Positions 51,938 to 61,415 are shown, numbered from the stretch's first letter. The stretch: 64,000 nt of DNA from Tropicimonas sediminicola (GCF_900188335.1 NZ_FZOY01000011.1:122043-186042), one strand, 5' to 3'. A program made the numbers and translations. Notes: a model not told the origin generated them from the sequence alone.

Positions 51938-53758
51938 TCAAAACGCCGCGCCGGTTCCCTCCTCGAGTCGAAAAGGTTCCAAGGCAAAGGTGACCGACAG
52001 TCGAAAGAAGCCGTTCTCCCGCTCCTGCTCCACCTCGGCGCCGAGCTGCACCGCGAAGGCGCTGATCAGCCGCGAACCCAGACCCGATCCGTCGGCGGCC
52101 ACGGGATCGGTGGGAGTCGACCCGACCGAGTTCTCGACGCTGACGGTCGCCGCCTGTGCATCCTGCGCGCCGTGGACGCGGAGCGCCAGCCGCACGAAGG
52201 GCCGCGTCCCATCCCGTGTGCCTGCGTACTTGATGGCATTGGTCATCGCCTCGGTTACCAGCATCGCCAGCGGGCTCACCTGGTCGGGCGACATGGCGAC
52301 CGGCTCCAGCTCGAGATGCAACTCGATCCGCTGCTCCGTTTCCTGCGCCACGGCGATCAGCTGCCGGGCGAGGTCTTCCAGAAGCTGATCGGCCCGCAAC
52401 CCTACGAGCGACGAGCTCTGGTAGAGCTCGCGGTGGAACTTGGCGAGGCTGCTCAACCGCCCTTGCACCCGTCGCAGCGCCTCCTCCGCCTCCGGTCCGT
52501 TGCTCTGCCGGATCTGCATGTTGATGATCGACGACATCAGCTGCAGGTTGTTCTTCACCCGGTGATGCACCTCGCGCAGCAGCAGCTCGCGCTCGTGCAC
52601 CCGGTCCTCCAGCTCGGCCTCGTCATGCAGGATCTTCTCCGCCATCGAGTCGAAGGTCTCGCCGATCTCCCGCAGCTCGCTCGGCGCCCGCGCCATCGTC
52701 TCGCCCGAGAGGATGGCCCGCCCGTCGGCAAAGCTGCGCATCCGCATCCGGAGCTGCCGGGTCGGCGCGATCACCTGGCGGCGCAGCACCAGCACCGCCA
52801 CCAGCAGGCTGACCAGCCACATCAGGATAGGCGCATAGAGCGCCGCCCCGCCGTAGAGCTGCCGATTGACCGGCACCGCCCCGGCCGGCGCGCTGCCGAG
52901 CGCATAGGCCCGGTCGCCATAGAGCGGCACCACCGCGAAATCCCGGATCGGCCCGGCGACGCTCGGCTCGGTAAAGACGAAGCGGCCCGGCCCGGCGAGG
53001 CTCTTCAGGTCCCGGTCCCGGGGCAGCAGCCGGGCGAGGTCCTCCGGCGCGACATCGGCGGTCAGGACCTCGCCCTGGGCGTTGAAGGTCAGGATCTGGA
53101 ATTCCGGGTCCTCGGTCTCGTCGGGCCTAGACAGCACCAGCGGCAACGAGGGGAAGGAGATCGAGACGAAGCCCTGGAAACTGTCGTCGGCCAGGTGCAC
53201 CGGCTGGCTCACCACCACCACGGCCTGTTTCGTCACCGCGCCCGAGGGGTTGAAGGTCACGTCCGCGCGGGGATTGGCAAAACGGCGGCGCGACGCCTCA
53301 TTGTCCGAGAAATCGTAGAGTGCGTCCTTGTCGTTGCACCGATTGAGCTGATCGGACTCCGTGTGGCCGACAAAGGCGAAGCGCGGGTTCGCGCCCGCGA
53401 TCTGCTGCATCAGCGCGACGCATTCCTGCATGGCCGGGCGCTGCAGGGCCAGCGTCTCGGCGAGGGTGGCGGCGGTGGCGAAAGCGCTCAGGATGGAGTC
53501 GCGTTCCGGCGCCGTAGAGGCGGCGGTCTTGGCCAGCAGGCTCGCGCGATAGCTCTCCGTCGCCGCCTGTGTGGCTCTTTGAGATTGCCATGCGGCCACG
53601 AGCGCCAGCGGCAGCAGCACCAGCGACAGCATGGAAACGATGCGAAAGGTCAGGCCCTTGCGATCCCAGCCAAGCAGGCCGGACCCGGATTCCCCGGATC
53701 GCCTCGCCCCCTTCGCCCCGAGCACGGGGGCCTGCGCGGGCGGGGCCGCCCTCAACAC
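51938..53758 (-). CDS. Membrane sensor histidine kinase, HisKA_2 (HWE-like) type
   Basis: A 606-residue kinase: transmembrane helix at about 38-57, extracytoplasmic sensor (about 60-300), second transmembrane helix at about 306-325, HAMP-like region, then the HisKA_2 phosphoacceptor domain with EVHHRVKNNLQ (H399) and the ATPase domain with TEAMTNAIKYA and GSGLG. In alphaproteobacteria such kinases often feed the PhyR/EcfG general stress response. No response regulator gene adjoins it. GTG 53758 follows GGGGGAG. It is upstream of the phospholipase D gene. Confidence 0.9.
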   Translation of the reverse strand: MLRAAPPAQAPVLGAKGARRSGESGSGLLGWDRKGLTFRIVSMLSLVLLPLALVAAWQSQRATQAATESYRASLLAKTAASTAPERDSILSAFATAATLAETLALQRPAMQECVALMQQIAGANPRFAFVGHTESDQLNRCNDKDALYDFSDNEASRRRFANPRADVTFNPSGAVTKQAVVVVSQPVHLADDSFQGFVSISFPSLPLVLSRPDETEDPEFQILTFNAQGEVLTADVAPEDLARLLPRDRDLKSLAGPGRFVFTEPSVAGPIRDFAVVPLYGDRAYALGSAPAGAVPVNRQLYGGAALYAPILMWLVSLLVAVLVLRRQVIAPTRQLRMRMRSFADGRAILSGETMARAPSELREIGETFDSMAEKILHDEAELEDRVHERELLLREVHHRVKNNLQLMSSIINMQIRQSNGPEAEEALRRVQGRLSSLAKFHRELYQSSSLVGLRADQLLEDLARQLIAVAQETEQRIELHLELEPVAMSPDQVSPLAMLVTEAMTNAIKYAGTRDGTRPFVRLALRVHGAQDAQAATVSVENSVGSTPTDPVAADGSGLGSRLISAFAVQLGAEVEQERENGFFRLSVTFALEPFRLEEGTGAAF

Positions 53759-54388
53759 CCGGGCTCCCCCGGCCCCAGCGAGGAAAAGTACGGCGCCGCG
53801 CCTGACCGGTCAGGGCGCGCGGTCCCGCCATTGGGAAACAACGCGGTTGTGTCAGGGGCAAGCCCCGCCAGCGGGTTCTCGGCAAGCAATTTCGGAGCGT
53901 TCATCATGTCCATCGCAGGGGATCCACCTGCCCTAACGCACGACCCGGGATCTTGTTCCCTGCGCCACGAGATTTTTCTTCACCCGGCACGGCGCTCCGG
54001 CCAGATCCTTGCGAGCCCCATCGCGGAAGCTTGCTCATAAACGCGGTGTGCCCACCCGAACTCCGCGTGGAGACGACGAAAAACGACACCACATGTCGCA
54101 AATGTTGCTCTTCCGGTTGGCTTTCCGGCCGCGCTCCGTTATCTGGCCGCCCGTGACCTCGTACCCAGTCGAAGCGCAGCGCCCATATCAAACGCGCATT
54201 ACCCGGCGAAAGCCGATCCGCTCACGACCTGATCGCCCCGCGGCAGCGGCGCATCAGCGTGCTTTGCGAACCCTCTGCGAAGCCCGGCCCGAGGTCCACG
54301 CTGCCGCCTGCATCCGTCCCGGCGGCCCGACCGGTTCACACTCCCGATCGGGCGCGTGGGGGCATTTCAATGCCAAATGGAGCATCTA
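53759..54388. other. Divergent region between histidine kinase and ABC transporter
   Basis: 630 bases without a convincing gene; open frames lack ribosome-binding sites and motifs. It must hold promoters for both sides. The middle (about 53930-54110) is less GC-rich than the flanks. No operator could be assigned by eye. Confidence 0.4.
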
Positions 54389-55357
54389 ATGAAATTCGCC
54401 ACCTCCCTCGGCGCCGCCACCCTGGCGCTGGCCGTTCCCACCCTTGCCCATGCCGATTGCGGCGAGGTCTCGATTGCCGAGATGAACTGGGCCTCCGCCT
54501 CGGTCGTCTCGCAGATCGAGAAATTCATCATGGAGCAGGGCTACGGCTGCACCGTCTCGCTGGTGCCTTCCGACACCGTGCCCGCCGTCACGTCACTGGC
54601 CGAGAACAACGAGCCCGACACCGTTTCGGAACTCTGGGTCAACTCCGCCGGCGACGCCTATGACAAGCTCAAGGAACAAGGCAAGGTCCAGGAACTGGGC
54701 GCGGTGCTCGAGCCGGGTGGCGTCGAAGGCTGGTGGATCCCGGCCTACCTTGCCGAGAAGCACCCCGAATTGACCACCATCGAAGGCGTGCTCGCCAATC
54801 CGGAGCTGGTCGGCGGGCAATTCAACAACTGCCCCGACGGCTGGGGCTGCCGGATCGTCAACGACAACCTGATCCCCGCCTTTGGCCTCGAGGACAACGG
54901 CATCGAGGTGTTCAACCACGGCTCCGGCGAGACGCTGGCGACCTCGATGGCTTCGGCCTACGAGAACGAGGAGCCCTGGTTCGGCTACTACTGGGCGCCC
55001 ACTGCGCTGCTCGGCAAGTACGAGATGGTCGCGGTCGACCTCGGCGCGTATGACGCCGACGTCCACGCCGCCAACCAGAACGCCGACAACGCGGACCCGA
55101 AGCCCTCGGCCTTCCCCGCGGCCCCGGTTGTCACCGTCGTCACCACCGATTTCGCCGAGCGCGAACCGGAGATCGCCGAATTCCTGGCCAATGTCAGCTT
55201 CGACGTCGACGACATGAACGCCACGCTGGCCTGGATGGACGCCAACAGTGCCTCCGGCGAGGAGGCGGCCGTCTACTACCTGACCACCTTCAAGGACAAG
55301 TGGTCTGCCTGGCTGAACGACGAGGCGCGTGAAAAGCTGGCCGGCCTGCTGAACTGA
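54389..55357 (+). CDS. Glycine-betaine/quaternary-amine ABC transporter, substrate-binding protein
   Basis: A 322-residue periplasmic protein of the OpuAC/ProX type. Signal peptide MKFATSLGAATLALAVPTLAHA ends near residue 22. The mature protein has the aromatic-rich pocket of this family (MNWASASV, GWWIPAYL, EPWFGYYWAP) used for cation-pi binding of betaine-like ligands. Followed by permease and ATPase genes of the same system. Ligand (betaine, choline or proline betaine) cannot be told from sequence. Confidence 0.9.
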   Translation: MKFATSLGAATLALAVPTLAHADCGEVSIAEMNWASASVVSQIEKFIMEQGYGCTVSLVPSDTVPAVTSLAENNEPDTVSELWVNSAGDAYDKLKEQGKVQELGAVLEPGGVEGWWIPAYLAEKHPELTTIEGVLANPELVGGQFNNCPDGWGCRIVNDNLIPAFGLEDNGIEVFNHGSGETLATSMASAYENEEPWFGYYWAPTALLGKYEMVAVDLGAYDADVHAANQNADNADPKPSAFPAAPVVTVVTTDFAEREPEIAEFLANVSFDVDDMNATLAWMDANSASGEEAAVYYLTTFKDKWSAWLNDEAREKLAGLLN

Positions 55358-55377
55358 CGCGAGCCACAGATCCGAGG

Positions 55378-55401
55378 CGGGGTGGCGTGCGCGCCGCCCC
55401 G
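55378..55401 (+). promoter_or_regulatory. Stem-loop between binding-protein and permease genes
   Basis: A 10-bp stem with one T-G pair (55378-55387 with 55392-55401) and a 4-base loop, 21 bases after the binding-protein stop. In many ABC operons such a hairpin stabilises the upstream mRNA so that binding protein exceeds permease. Confidence 0.55.
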
Positions 55402-55448
55402 TCCCCCTGTTCGGCACCCCTCCCCGGCTGCCGCAAGACGGAGGCCTC

Positions 55449-56480
55449 ATGGCAACCTACGATTCCCTTTTCGACACGCTCGGATTGCGTGACTGGTGCG
55501 ATGCCGGTTCCTCGTCCGCGCCGATGTCGATGGCCGACCTGATCGGCCAGGCCGGCGGCGCAGAGCCCGAAGGCTCTATCTGGCAACTGCCCTTCCCCTC
55601 GATGGACGCGCTCAACGACGCCTGCCCCGCTTTTCCCCAATCGCGCGAGGTCACCCGCGGACTGGAAGACGGCTTCCTGTCGATCAAGGACAGCCTCTCC
55701 TTCGTGCTCGACCCGCTGACCCAACCGCTTTCCTGGGCGCTCGAAGGCGCGCTCTGGCTTTTCGACACAACGCCCTGGTGGATCATGATCCCGCTGCTGC
55801 TGCTGGTGGTCCAGCTCGTGACCCGTTCGGCGGCGCTGGTGGTCTTCGTGGCCGCCTGCCTCGGCTTCCTCGCTTTCATCGATTACTACAGCTACGCGAT
55901 GGACACGCTGGCGATCATCTTCGTCTGCGCCTTCATATGCGTGCTGCTCGGGGTGCCCATCGGCATCGCCATGTCCCGGAGCGACGGCTTCCAGCGCGCG
56001 GCGATCCCGATCCTCGACATGCTGCAGACGCTGCCGACCTTCGTCTACCTGATCCCGTTGATCTTCCTGTTCTCGGTGACCGAGCCCAAGCTCTACGGCA
56101 TCGCGATCATCCTCTATGCCATCGTGCCGGTGATCCGGCTCACCAACCTCGGCATCCGGCTGGTCGACAAGCAGGTGATCGAGGCCGCCGACGCCTTCGG
56201 CATGACCGCGCGCCAGAAACTCTGGGAGGTGCAGATCCCGCTGGCGCTGCCCAACATCATGGCTGGCGTGAACCAGACCATCATGATGAGCCTCGCCATG
56301 GTCGTCATCGCCTCGCTGGTCTCGGCGCCCGGGCTCGGTGTGCTGGTGCTGCGCGGAATTCGAAACCTGGAGCTGGGCGTGGGCCTCGTGTCCGGCCTCG
56401 GCATCGTGCTGCTGGCGGTGATCCTCGACCGGACCACCAAGGCCGCGCTGGCCCGGGTCAACAGCACCCACCAGATGTGA
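55449..56480 (+). CDS. Glycine-betaine-type ABC transporter permease
   Basis: A 343-residue inner-membrane permease of the ProW family. About 100 N-terminal residues precede six or seven hydrophobic helices; the ABC-coupling EAA loop is seen at VIEAADAFGMTARQKLWEVQIPLALP. It starts 91 bases after the binding-protein gene and is preceded by GGAGG. The ATPase gene follows after ten bases. Confidence 0.93.
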   Translation: MATYDSLFDTLGLRDWCDAGSSSAPMSMADLIGQAGGAEPEGSIWQLPFPSMDALNDACPAFPQSREVTRGLEDGFLSIKDSLSFVLDPLTQPLSWALEGALWLFDTTPWWIMIPLLLLVVQLVTRSAALVVFVAACLGFLAFIDYYSYAMDTLAIIFVCAFICVLLGVPIGIAMSRSDGFQRAAIPILDMLQTLPTFVYLIPLIFLFSVTEPKLYGIAIILYAIVPVIRLTNLGIRLVDKQVIEAADAFGMTARQKLWEVQIPLALPNIMAGVNQTIMMSLAMVVIASLVSAPGLGVLVLRGIRNLELGVGLVSGLGIVLLAVILDRTTKAALARVNSTHQM

Positions 56481-56490
56481 GCAGGTTCCG

Positions 56491-57552
56491 ATGACAGAAG
56501 AAATCAAGATTTCGATCCGCAAGCTCTACAAGATCTTCGGCGAGGACCCGGCCGCGGCGCTGGAACATGTCCGCGCCGGGGTCGACAAGACGGAACTGCT
56601 CGACGCCCACGACCACGTGCTCGGCCTGCAGGACATCAACGTCGACATGCATGCCGGCAAGATCACCGTGATCATGGGGCTCTCCGGTTCCGGCAAGTCG
56701 ACCCTGATCCGCCACGTGAACCGCCTGATCGAGCCCACCGCGGGCGAGGTCTGGGTCAATGGCGAGAACATCCTGGAACTCGACGAGAAACAGCTCCGCC
56801 AGGTGCGGCGCGAGCGGATGTCGATGGTGTTCCAGAAGTTCGCCCTGCTGCCGCACCGCACGATCCTGGAGAACGCCGGCACCCCGCTTTCCGTCCGCGG
56901 CCTGTCGCGCGCGGAATGGGAGGACGAGGCCCGCACCTGGCTCAACCGGGTCGGGCTGGAGGGGCTGGACGAGCAGCACCCGCACCAGCTCTCGGGCGGC
57001 ATGCAGCAGCGCGTGGGCATCGCCCGGGCGCTGACCTCCAACGCCGACATCATGCTGATGGACGAGGCCTTCTCCGCGCTCGACCCGTTGATACGCACCG
57101 ACATGCAGAACCTGCTGCTCGAGTTGCAGGAAGAGCTGCACAAGACCATCGTCTTCATCACCCATGATCTCGACGAGGCGTTGAAGCTGGCCGATCACCT
57201 GGTGATCCTGAAGGACGGCGCGGTGATCCAGCAGGGCGAGCCCCAAAAGATCCTGCTGCACCCCAACGATCCCTACATCACGGACTTCATCTCCGACATC
57301 AACCGCGCCCGCGTGCTCAGGGTGCGCTCGGTGATGGTGCCCACCCGCGAGCCCCGCGACGGGCTCGCCGGCGAGGTCGACCACGACGCCAACCTGGAAT
57401 CGGTGATCGCGCTCTCGGGCGGCGATACGACGCTTTCCTACCGTGTGATCCGCAAGGGCGAGCAGGTCGGCGTGCTTTCGGTCAAGGACCTCGTGCGCGC
57501 GCTCGTGCCCTCCGAGGCCTCCGACGAAGGCGTGCTCTCCCGCGCCAGCTAG
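56491..57552 (+). CDS. Glycine-betaine-type ABC transporter ATPase
   Basis: A 353-residue ProV-type ATPase. Walker A GLSGSGKST (about 65-73), Q-loop VFQKFALLP, signature LSGGMQQRVG, Walker B IMLMDEAFSALD and the switch histidine in FITHDLDEA are all present. The C-terminal 75 residues form a truncated regulatory (CBS-like) domain as in ProV/OpuAA, probably sensing ionic strength. Last gene of the operon, followed by a terminator. Confidence 0.94.
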   Translation: MTEEIKISIRKLYKIFGEDPAAALEHVRAGVDKTELLDAHDHVLGLQDINVDMHAGKITVIMGLSGSGKSTLIRHVNRLIEPTAGEVWVNGENILELDEKQLRQVRRERMSMVFQKFALLPHRTILENAGTPLSVRGLSRAEWEDEARTWLNRVGLEGLDEQHPHQLSGGMQQRVGIARALTSNADIMLMDEAFSALDPLIRTDMQNLLLELQEELHKTIVFITHDLDEALKLADHLVILKDGAVIQQGEPQKILLHPNDPYITDFISDINRARVLRVRSVMVPTREPRDGLAGEVDHDANLESVIALSGGDTTLSYRVIRKGEQVGVLSVKDLVRALVPSEASDEGVLSRAS

Positions 57553-57557
57553 GCCGG

Positions 57558-57600
57558 CGGCGGGGCTACCTGCCCCGCCGTCCCCACCCATTTTCGCGCC
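57558..57600 (+). terminator. Terminator of the betaine ABC operon
   Basis: A perfect 9-bp stem (57558-57566 with 57572-57580) with a 5-base loop, followed by TCCCCACCCATTTT, just after the ATPase stop. Confidence 0.65.
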
Positions 57601-57801
57601 ATCTTCGCCCTGCCCACGACGGCCTTTCGCGCCGGTCGCGGACGCGCGCTGCAAACGCGTTTCCCGGGGCATTTGTTCCCTACGGAATCGGTGATTTTCC
57701 TGCCCCTCGCACGGGAACGATTCCGCGCCGAGGCGGTTTCGTCTGTCAGAGATTCCGGCGGCAATCGCGCCGCTGGGAACCAGCCATGCAGGAGGCATGA
57801 C

Positions 57802-58725
57802 ATGCGGAAATTCCTGACCACCACGGCGCTCGTCGCCATGACGGCGCTTCCCGTTTACGCCGAGAGCCATCAGCAGACCGAGAGCGTGGATCTCGCTGGC
57901 ATCTCGATCCAGCAGGGCGACTTCACCGTCGCCGATATGGTCGGCACCCCGGTCTTCATCGATCCCGCCGGCGAAGTATCCGAGACCGAAACGGGCCTCG
58001 ACGTGCCCGACAGCTGGGTCGAGATCGGCCAGATCGACGATGTCTACCTGAGCGCTGACCGGCAAGTGGCCACAGTGCTGATCGCCCCGGGCGCGGCGCT
58101 TTCCGGCGACCAGTCCCAGATCGGCATCGACCCCGGCCAGCTCACCTTTCGCCGCGCAGGGGGCGACGGCACGCCGGTTGCGCTCTACCTCGGCGACATG
58201 ACCTCGCTCGAGACCGCGGAGCCCTTCGACCGCGAAGGTGCCGAGGCGGAGGGCCAGGTGTCGGCAAGCGACAGCGAGATGGCCGCAAAGGGTGCCGCAG
58301 AACCCGAGGCGATGTCCCGCGAGGAAACCGAGACCGTGGAAGAGGTGGCGGAGCCCAACGAGGCCGCCGAGATGGCCGGCTCCGCCGAGCCGGACACTGA
58401 CCCAGACACCGTCGCCGCCCCCTTGGGCACCAACGGCCCGGCCCTCGACACCGGCCCGCTGACCGCCGAGAAGCTCGACGGAATGCGGGTGATCGGCAGC
58501 GACGGCGACCACGTCGGAGAGATCTCGCAGATCATCCTCTCCGAGGACGGCATGGTCGAGCGCGTGATCGTCGACGTGGGTGGCTTCCTGGGCATCGGCG
58601 AGAAGCCGGTTGCGCTGCCCTTCGAGGACATCGAACTGGTCGAGGGCGACATCCTGGACCTGCGGGAAGTGCGCGTTCGCTACACCGAGGAAGAACTGGA
58701 AGGAATGGAGCGGTGGACCGAGTGA
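57802..58725 (+). CDS. Secreted PRC-barrel protein
   Basis: A 307-residue protein with a signal peptide (MRKFLTTTALVAMTALPVYA, cut near residue 20). A first PRC-like segment lies near residues 30-135; an acidic Glu/Ala-rich linker follows (about 150-210); a clear PRC-barrel is at the C-terminus (MRVIGSDGDHVGEISQIIL to DIELVEGD, about 231-285). PRC-barrels usually act in the cytoplasm on RNA or photosynthetic complexes; secreted ones are common in Rhodobacterales but uncharacterised. ATG 57802 follows GGAGG. Its stop overlaps the next start by one base (TGATG). Confidence 0.85.
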   Translation: MRKFLTTTALVAMTALPVYAESHQQTESVDLAGISIQQGDFTVADMVGTPVFIDPAGEVSETETGLDVPDSWVEIGQIDDVYLSADRQVATVLIAPGAALSGDQSQIGIDPGQLTFRRAGGDGTPVALYLGDMTSLETAEPFDREGAEAEGQVSASDSEMAAKGAAEPEAMSREETETVEEVAEPNEAAEMAGSAEPDTDPDTVAAPLGTNGPALDTGPLTAEKLDGMRVIGSDGDHVGEISQIILSEDGMVERVIVDVGGFLGIGEKPVALPFEDIELVEGDILDLREVRVRYTEEELEGMERWTE

Positions 58726-59783
58726 TGGCCGCCAACTTTCCCGGCGGGGCCGCAGTGATGCGCCCCGCCAGCGACAAGGTGGACCGCCGGTCCACCCGTC
58801 GCGTGCTTGCGGAAACGGGCAAAGGCCCGGTTGCCGCATTCCCCAGCGAGGACAGCACGGCAACGGCCAGCCTCCGGACACGGCGAAGCTGCGTCATCCT
58901 GAATGACGGCGCCGGCAGGGACGCCGGCGGCAGCGCGCGGCGCGAGCGGCTGGCCCGTCTGCTGGAGGCGCAGGGCGTTACCGCCGACCTGCGCCGTGTC
59001 ACCCGCGGCCGAGACCTGGAGCAGACCGCGCGCGACTGCCTCGACGAGGGCTACGGCCGGCTGATCGCCGCGGGCGGCGACGGAACAATCGCCGCGCTGG
59101 CCGGCGTCGTCCACGGCGCGGGCGCGGAGCTTGGCATTCTCCCCGAGGGCACGTTCAACTTCTTCGCACGCGGCCTTGGCATCCCCGAGGATCAGGAGGC
59201 CGCCGTCGCCGTCCTGCGCGACGGCATCGTCCGCGAGGTGCCGATCGGCACGGTGAACGGACGCGTGTTCCTCAACAACGCCAGTCTCGGCGTCTATCCC
59301 GAGATCCTGCGTGAGCGCGAAGGAATGTATCGCCGCTGGGGCCGCAGCCGCCTCGCGGCCTACGGCTCGGTTTTCTCGGTGCTGGCGGGCCGGCAGCGCC
59401 CGCTCGACCTCGCAATCCGCATCGACGGGGCCGAGGTGCACCTGCGCACCGCGCTCGCCTTTGTCTGCAACAGCGCCTACCAGCTCCGTCAGTTCGGCGT
59501 GGACGGTTCCGAGGCGGTCGAGCGCGGCGAGTTCGTGCTGCTCACCTCGCGTAACGAAAGCCGCTTCGCGATGCTGCGCGCGGCCCTGCGGCTGGCCCTC
59601 CGCCGCCCCCGCAAGGCCGAGGATTTCGACCTGCGCACCGGACGCGAGATCGCCATACGCCCGGCCCGCCGCCGGAACCTGCTGGCGCTGGACGGCGAAC
59701 GACAGGCGCTGGCCAGCCCCCTGCAGATCCGCCATGCCGCCCGGCCGCTGCGGGTGATCGTCCCGCGCGAGGCCAGCGGCTGA
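58725..59783 (+). CDS. Diacylglycerol kinase family (DAGK_cat) protein
   Basis: A 352-residue lipid or sphingosine kinase-like protein. The nucleotide motif GGDGTIAALAG is near residue 120, followed by LGILPEGTFNFFARGLGIP and the C-terminal beta domain. Members phosphorylate diacylglycerol or related lipids. About 60 N-terminal residues precede the domain. ATG 58725 overlaps the PRC gene stop; GTG 58713 is an in-frame alternative. Probably recycles membrane diacylglycerol. Coupled to the phosphoesterase gene by another TGATG overlap. Confidence 0.87.
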   Translation: MAANFPGGAAVMRPASDKVDRRSTRRVLAETGKGPVAAFPSEDSTATASLRTRRSCVILNDGAGRDAGGSARRERLARLLEAQGVTADLRRVTRGRDLEQTARDCLDEGYGRLIAAGGDGTIAALAGVVHGAGAELGILPEGTFNFFARGLGIPEDQEAAVAVLRDGIVREVPIGTVNGRVFLNNASLGVYPEILREREGMYRRWGRSRLAAYGSVFSVLAGRQRPLDLAIRIDGAEVHLRTALAFVCNSAYQLRQFGVDGSEAVERGEFVLLTSRNESRFAMLRAALRLALRRPRKAEDFDLRTGREIAIRPARRRNLLALDGERQALASPLQIRHAARPLRVIVPREASG

Positions 59784-60571
59784 TGCCCCGGATCGTTCAT
59801 ATCTCCGACCTGCATTTCGGCACCGAACACCCAGACCTGCTCGCCCCGCTGCGCCAGGCGATCGATGCCGCGCAGGCGGATGTGGTGGCCGTTTCGGGCG
59901 ACCTGACGCAACGCGCCCGCCGCCACCAGTTCCGCGCCGCGCGCGCCTTTCTCGACAGCCTCGCCCCCCCGTGGATCAGCGTGCCCGGCAACCACGACGT
60001 GCCGCTCGACAAGCTCTGGGACAGGCTGTTGCGCCCCTATGGACGCTATCGCGAGATCATTGGAGAGGACCTTTGCCCGGTGCGGCAAGTGGGGCCGGTG
60101 ACGCTGGTCGGGCTGAACACGGTCGACCCGCGTTCCTGGCAGCGCGGCCGGATTGGCCGCCGCGCCGTGCGCCGCGCCTGCGCGACGCTTGCCGAGGCCG
60201 GTGGCATTGGCGTCGTCGTCGCCCACCACCCGTTCGACCAACTCCCCGATGCCGACAAGACCCTGATGCGCCACGCAGCCGCCGCTGCCGGCGCGCTGGC
60301 CGAGTGCGGCGCACAGGTGATCCTGACCGGGCACCTGCACCGATGGCGCGCAGATCCCTTCGTCACCCGCCAGCAGGACCGACACCTGCTGCAGGTCCAG
60401 GTGGGTACCAGCCTCTCGCGCCGAGTGCGCGGCCAACCGAATGATTTCGCGGTGCTGGATTTCGACGACGCGGGCGTGGAAGTGCGCCGCATGACCTGGA
60501 AAACCCCGGCCTTCGCCACCACCGATCTGCGCCGCTTCAACCGCATCGGCCCGGAGTGGCGCCGCGCGTGA
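59783..60571 (+). CDS. Calcineurin-like metallophosphoesterase
   Basis: A 262-residue phosphoesterase. All five metal motifs are present in order: SDLHFG (residue 8), SGDLTQ (about 38), GNHDVP (about 69), AHHPF (about 150) and GHLHRW (about 192). The family hydrolyses phosphomonoesters, cyclic nucleotides or lipid pyrophosphates (as in UDP-diacylglucosamine hydrolase LpxH/LpxI analogues). With an upstream lipid kinase a lipid-phosphate substrate is plausible. Third gene of a coupled trio; converges with the Crp/Fnr gene 24 bases on. Confidence 0.9.
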   Translation: MPRIVHISDLHFGTEHPDLLAPLRQAIDAAQADVVAVSGDLTQRARRHQFRAARAFLDSLAPPWISVPGNHDVPLDKLWDRLLRPYGRYREIIGEDLCPVRQVGPVTLVGLNTVDPRSWQRGRIGRRAVRRACATLAEAGGIGVVVAHHPFDQLPDADKTLMRHAAAAAGALAECGAQVILTGHLHRWRADPFVTRQQDRHLLQVQVGTSLSRRVRGQPNDFAVLDFDDAGVEVRRMTWKTPAFATTDLRRFNRIGPEWRRA

Positions 60572-60595
60572 ACCGCCCCGCGAGAACCGCCGCTT

Positions 60596-61270
60596 TCAGA
60601 TCAACGGCCGGCGCATCGGCGCGACATTTTCCACCATCGCCACACGTGCCAGCCCGGCCGCATCATGGATGCGCAGCACCCCCTCGGCCCAGGTTGCCAA
60701 CTGCCGGTCTCGCAGCTTGCCCAGCGTCTTGTTGGTGTGCACCAGCGACAGGCCGAGAGCGTCGGCAAGGTCCTGCTGGCGATAGGGCAGCGGCATGCTG
60801 CCCGCTTCCATCAGCCCCAGGCCCAGTCCCCGCCGCCCGATCCGATGCAGAGCCCAGGCGACCGACTGCAGCGCGTCCCGCTGGCCCAGGGTCAGCAGCG
60901 TCTCGCCCAGGAAGTGCTCCTCGATGGCCGCCAGCCAGGTCAGGTCAAACGCCCGCTCGGGCTGCTCGCGAAACACCTGCCAGATGGCCTTTCGGTCGAA
61001 AACACAGAGCGTCATCTCCGTGCTCGCCTCCACCGAATGCGTCATCTCGCCCATGATACCGGCCTGCAACCCCAAGAAATCTCCGGGAAAGACGAAGTTG
61101 ATGACCTGCCGCCGCCCGCATTCGGTGAGCTTCGCCCGCAGGCCCATTCCGCTCAGAACGGTGTAGATCTGCGGCGCGTTCGCACCCTCCGAAAGGATCG
61201 GCGTGCCGGCCTCCACGGCCATCTCGCCCATCTTGAATTTCCGCATGAAATCGATGTCGGAGGCGCTCAT
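60596..61270 (-). CDS. Crp/Fnr-family regulator (5' end uncertain)
   Basis: A regulator with a cyclic-nucleotide-binding-like beta barrel (FVFPGDFLGLQAGIMGE) and a C-terminal winged HTH (YRQQDLADALGLSLVHTNKTLGKLRD). From ATG 61270 it has 224 residues. The frame stays open upstream to a stop at 61346, and those codons encode KTDCRNCPLRQLEAFVP, a CxxC N-terminus I associate with this subfamily, but no ATG, GTG or TTG lies in that stretch. An ATC at 61322-61324 sits seven bases after a strong GGAGGGG ribosome-binding site, so translation may start there (242 residues). Divergent from the receiver-like gene. Regulatory target unknown. Confidence 0.88.
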   Translation of the reverse strand: MSASDIDFMRKFKMGEMAVEAGTPILSEGANAPQIYTVLSGMGLRAKLTECGRRQVINFVFPGDFLGLQAGIMGEMTHSVEASTEMTLCVFDRKAIWQVFREQPERAFDLTWLAAIEEHFLGETLLTLGQRDALQSVAWALHRIGRRGLGLGLMEAGSMPLPYRQQDLADALGLSLVHTNKTLGKLRDRQLATWAEGVLRIHDAAGLARVAMVENVAPMRRPLI

Positions 61271-61415
61271 CGGGACGAAGGCCTCAAGCTGCCTCAGCGG
61301 GCAATTCCTGCAATCCGTCTTGATCTTGAAACCCCTCCATCTATGTCACAGATTAATGCGCACTCCCTGAATTTGTTCCACAGACCTCCCCGATCAACAG
61401 AACATTCAGACTCCG

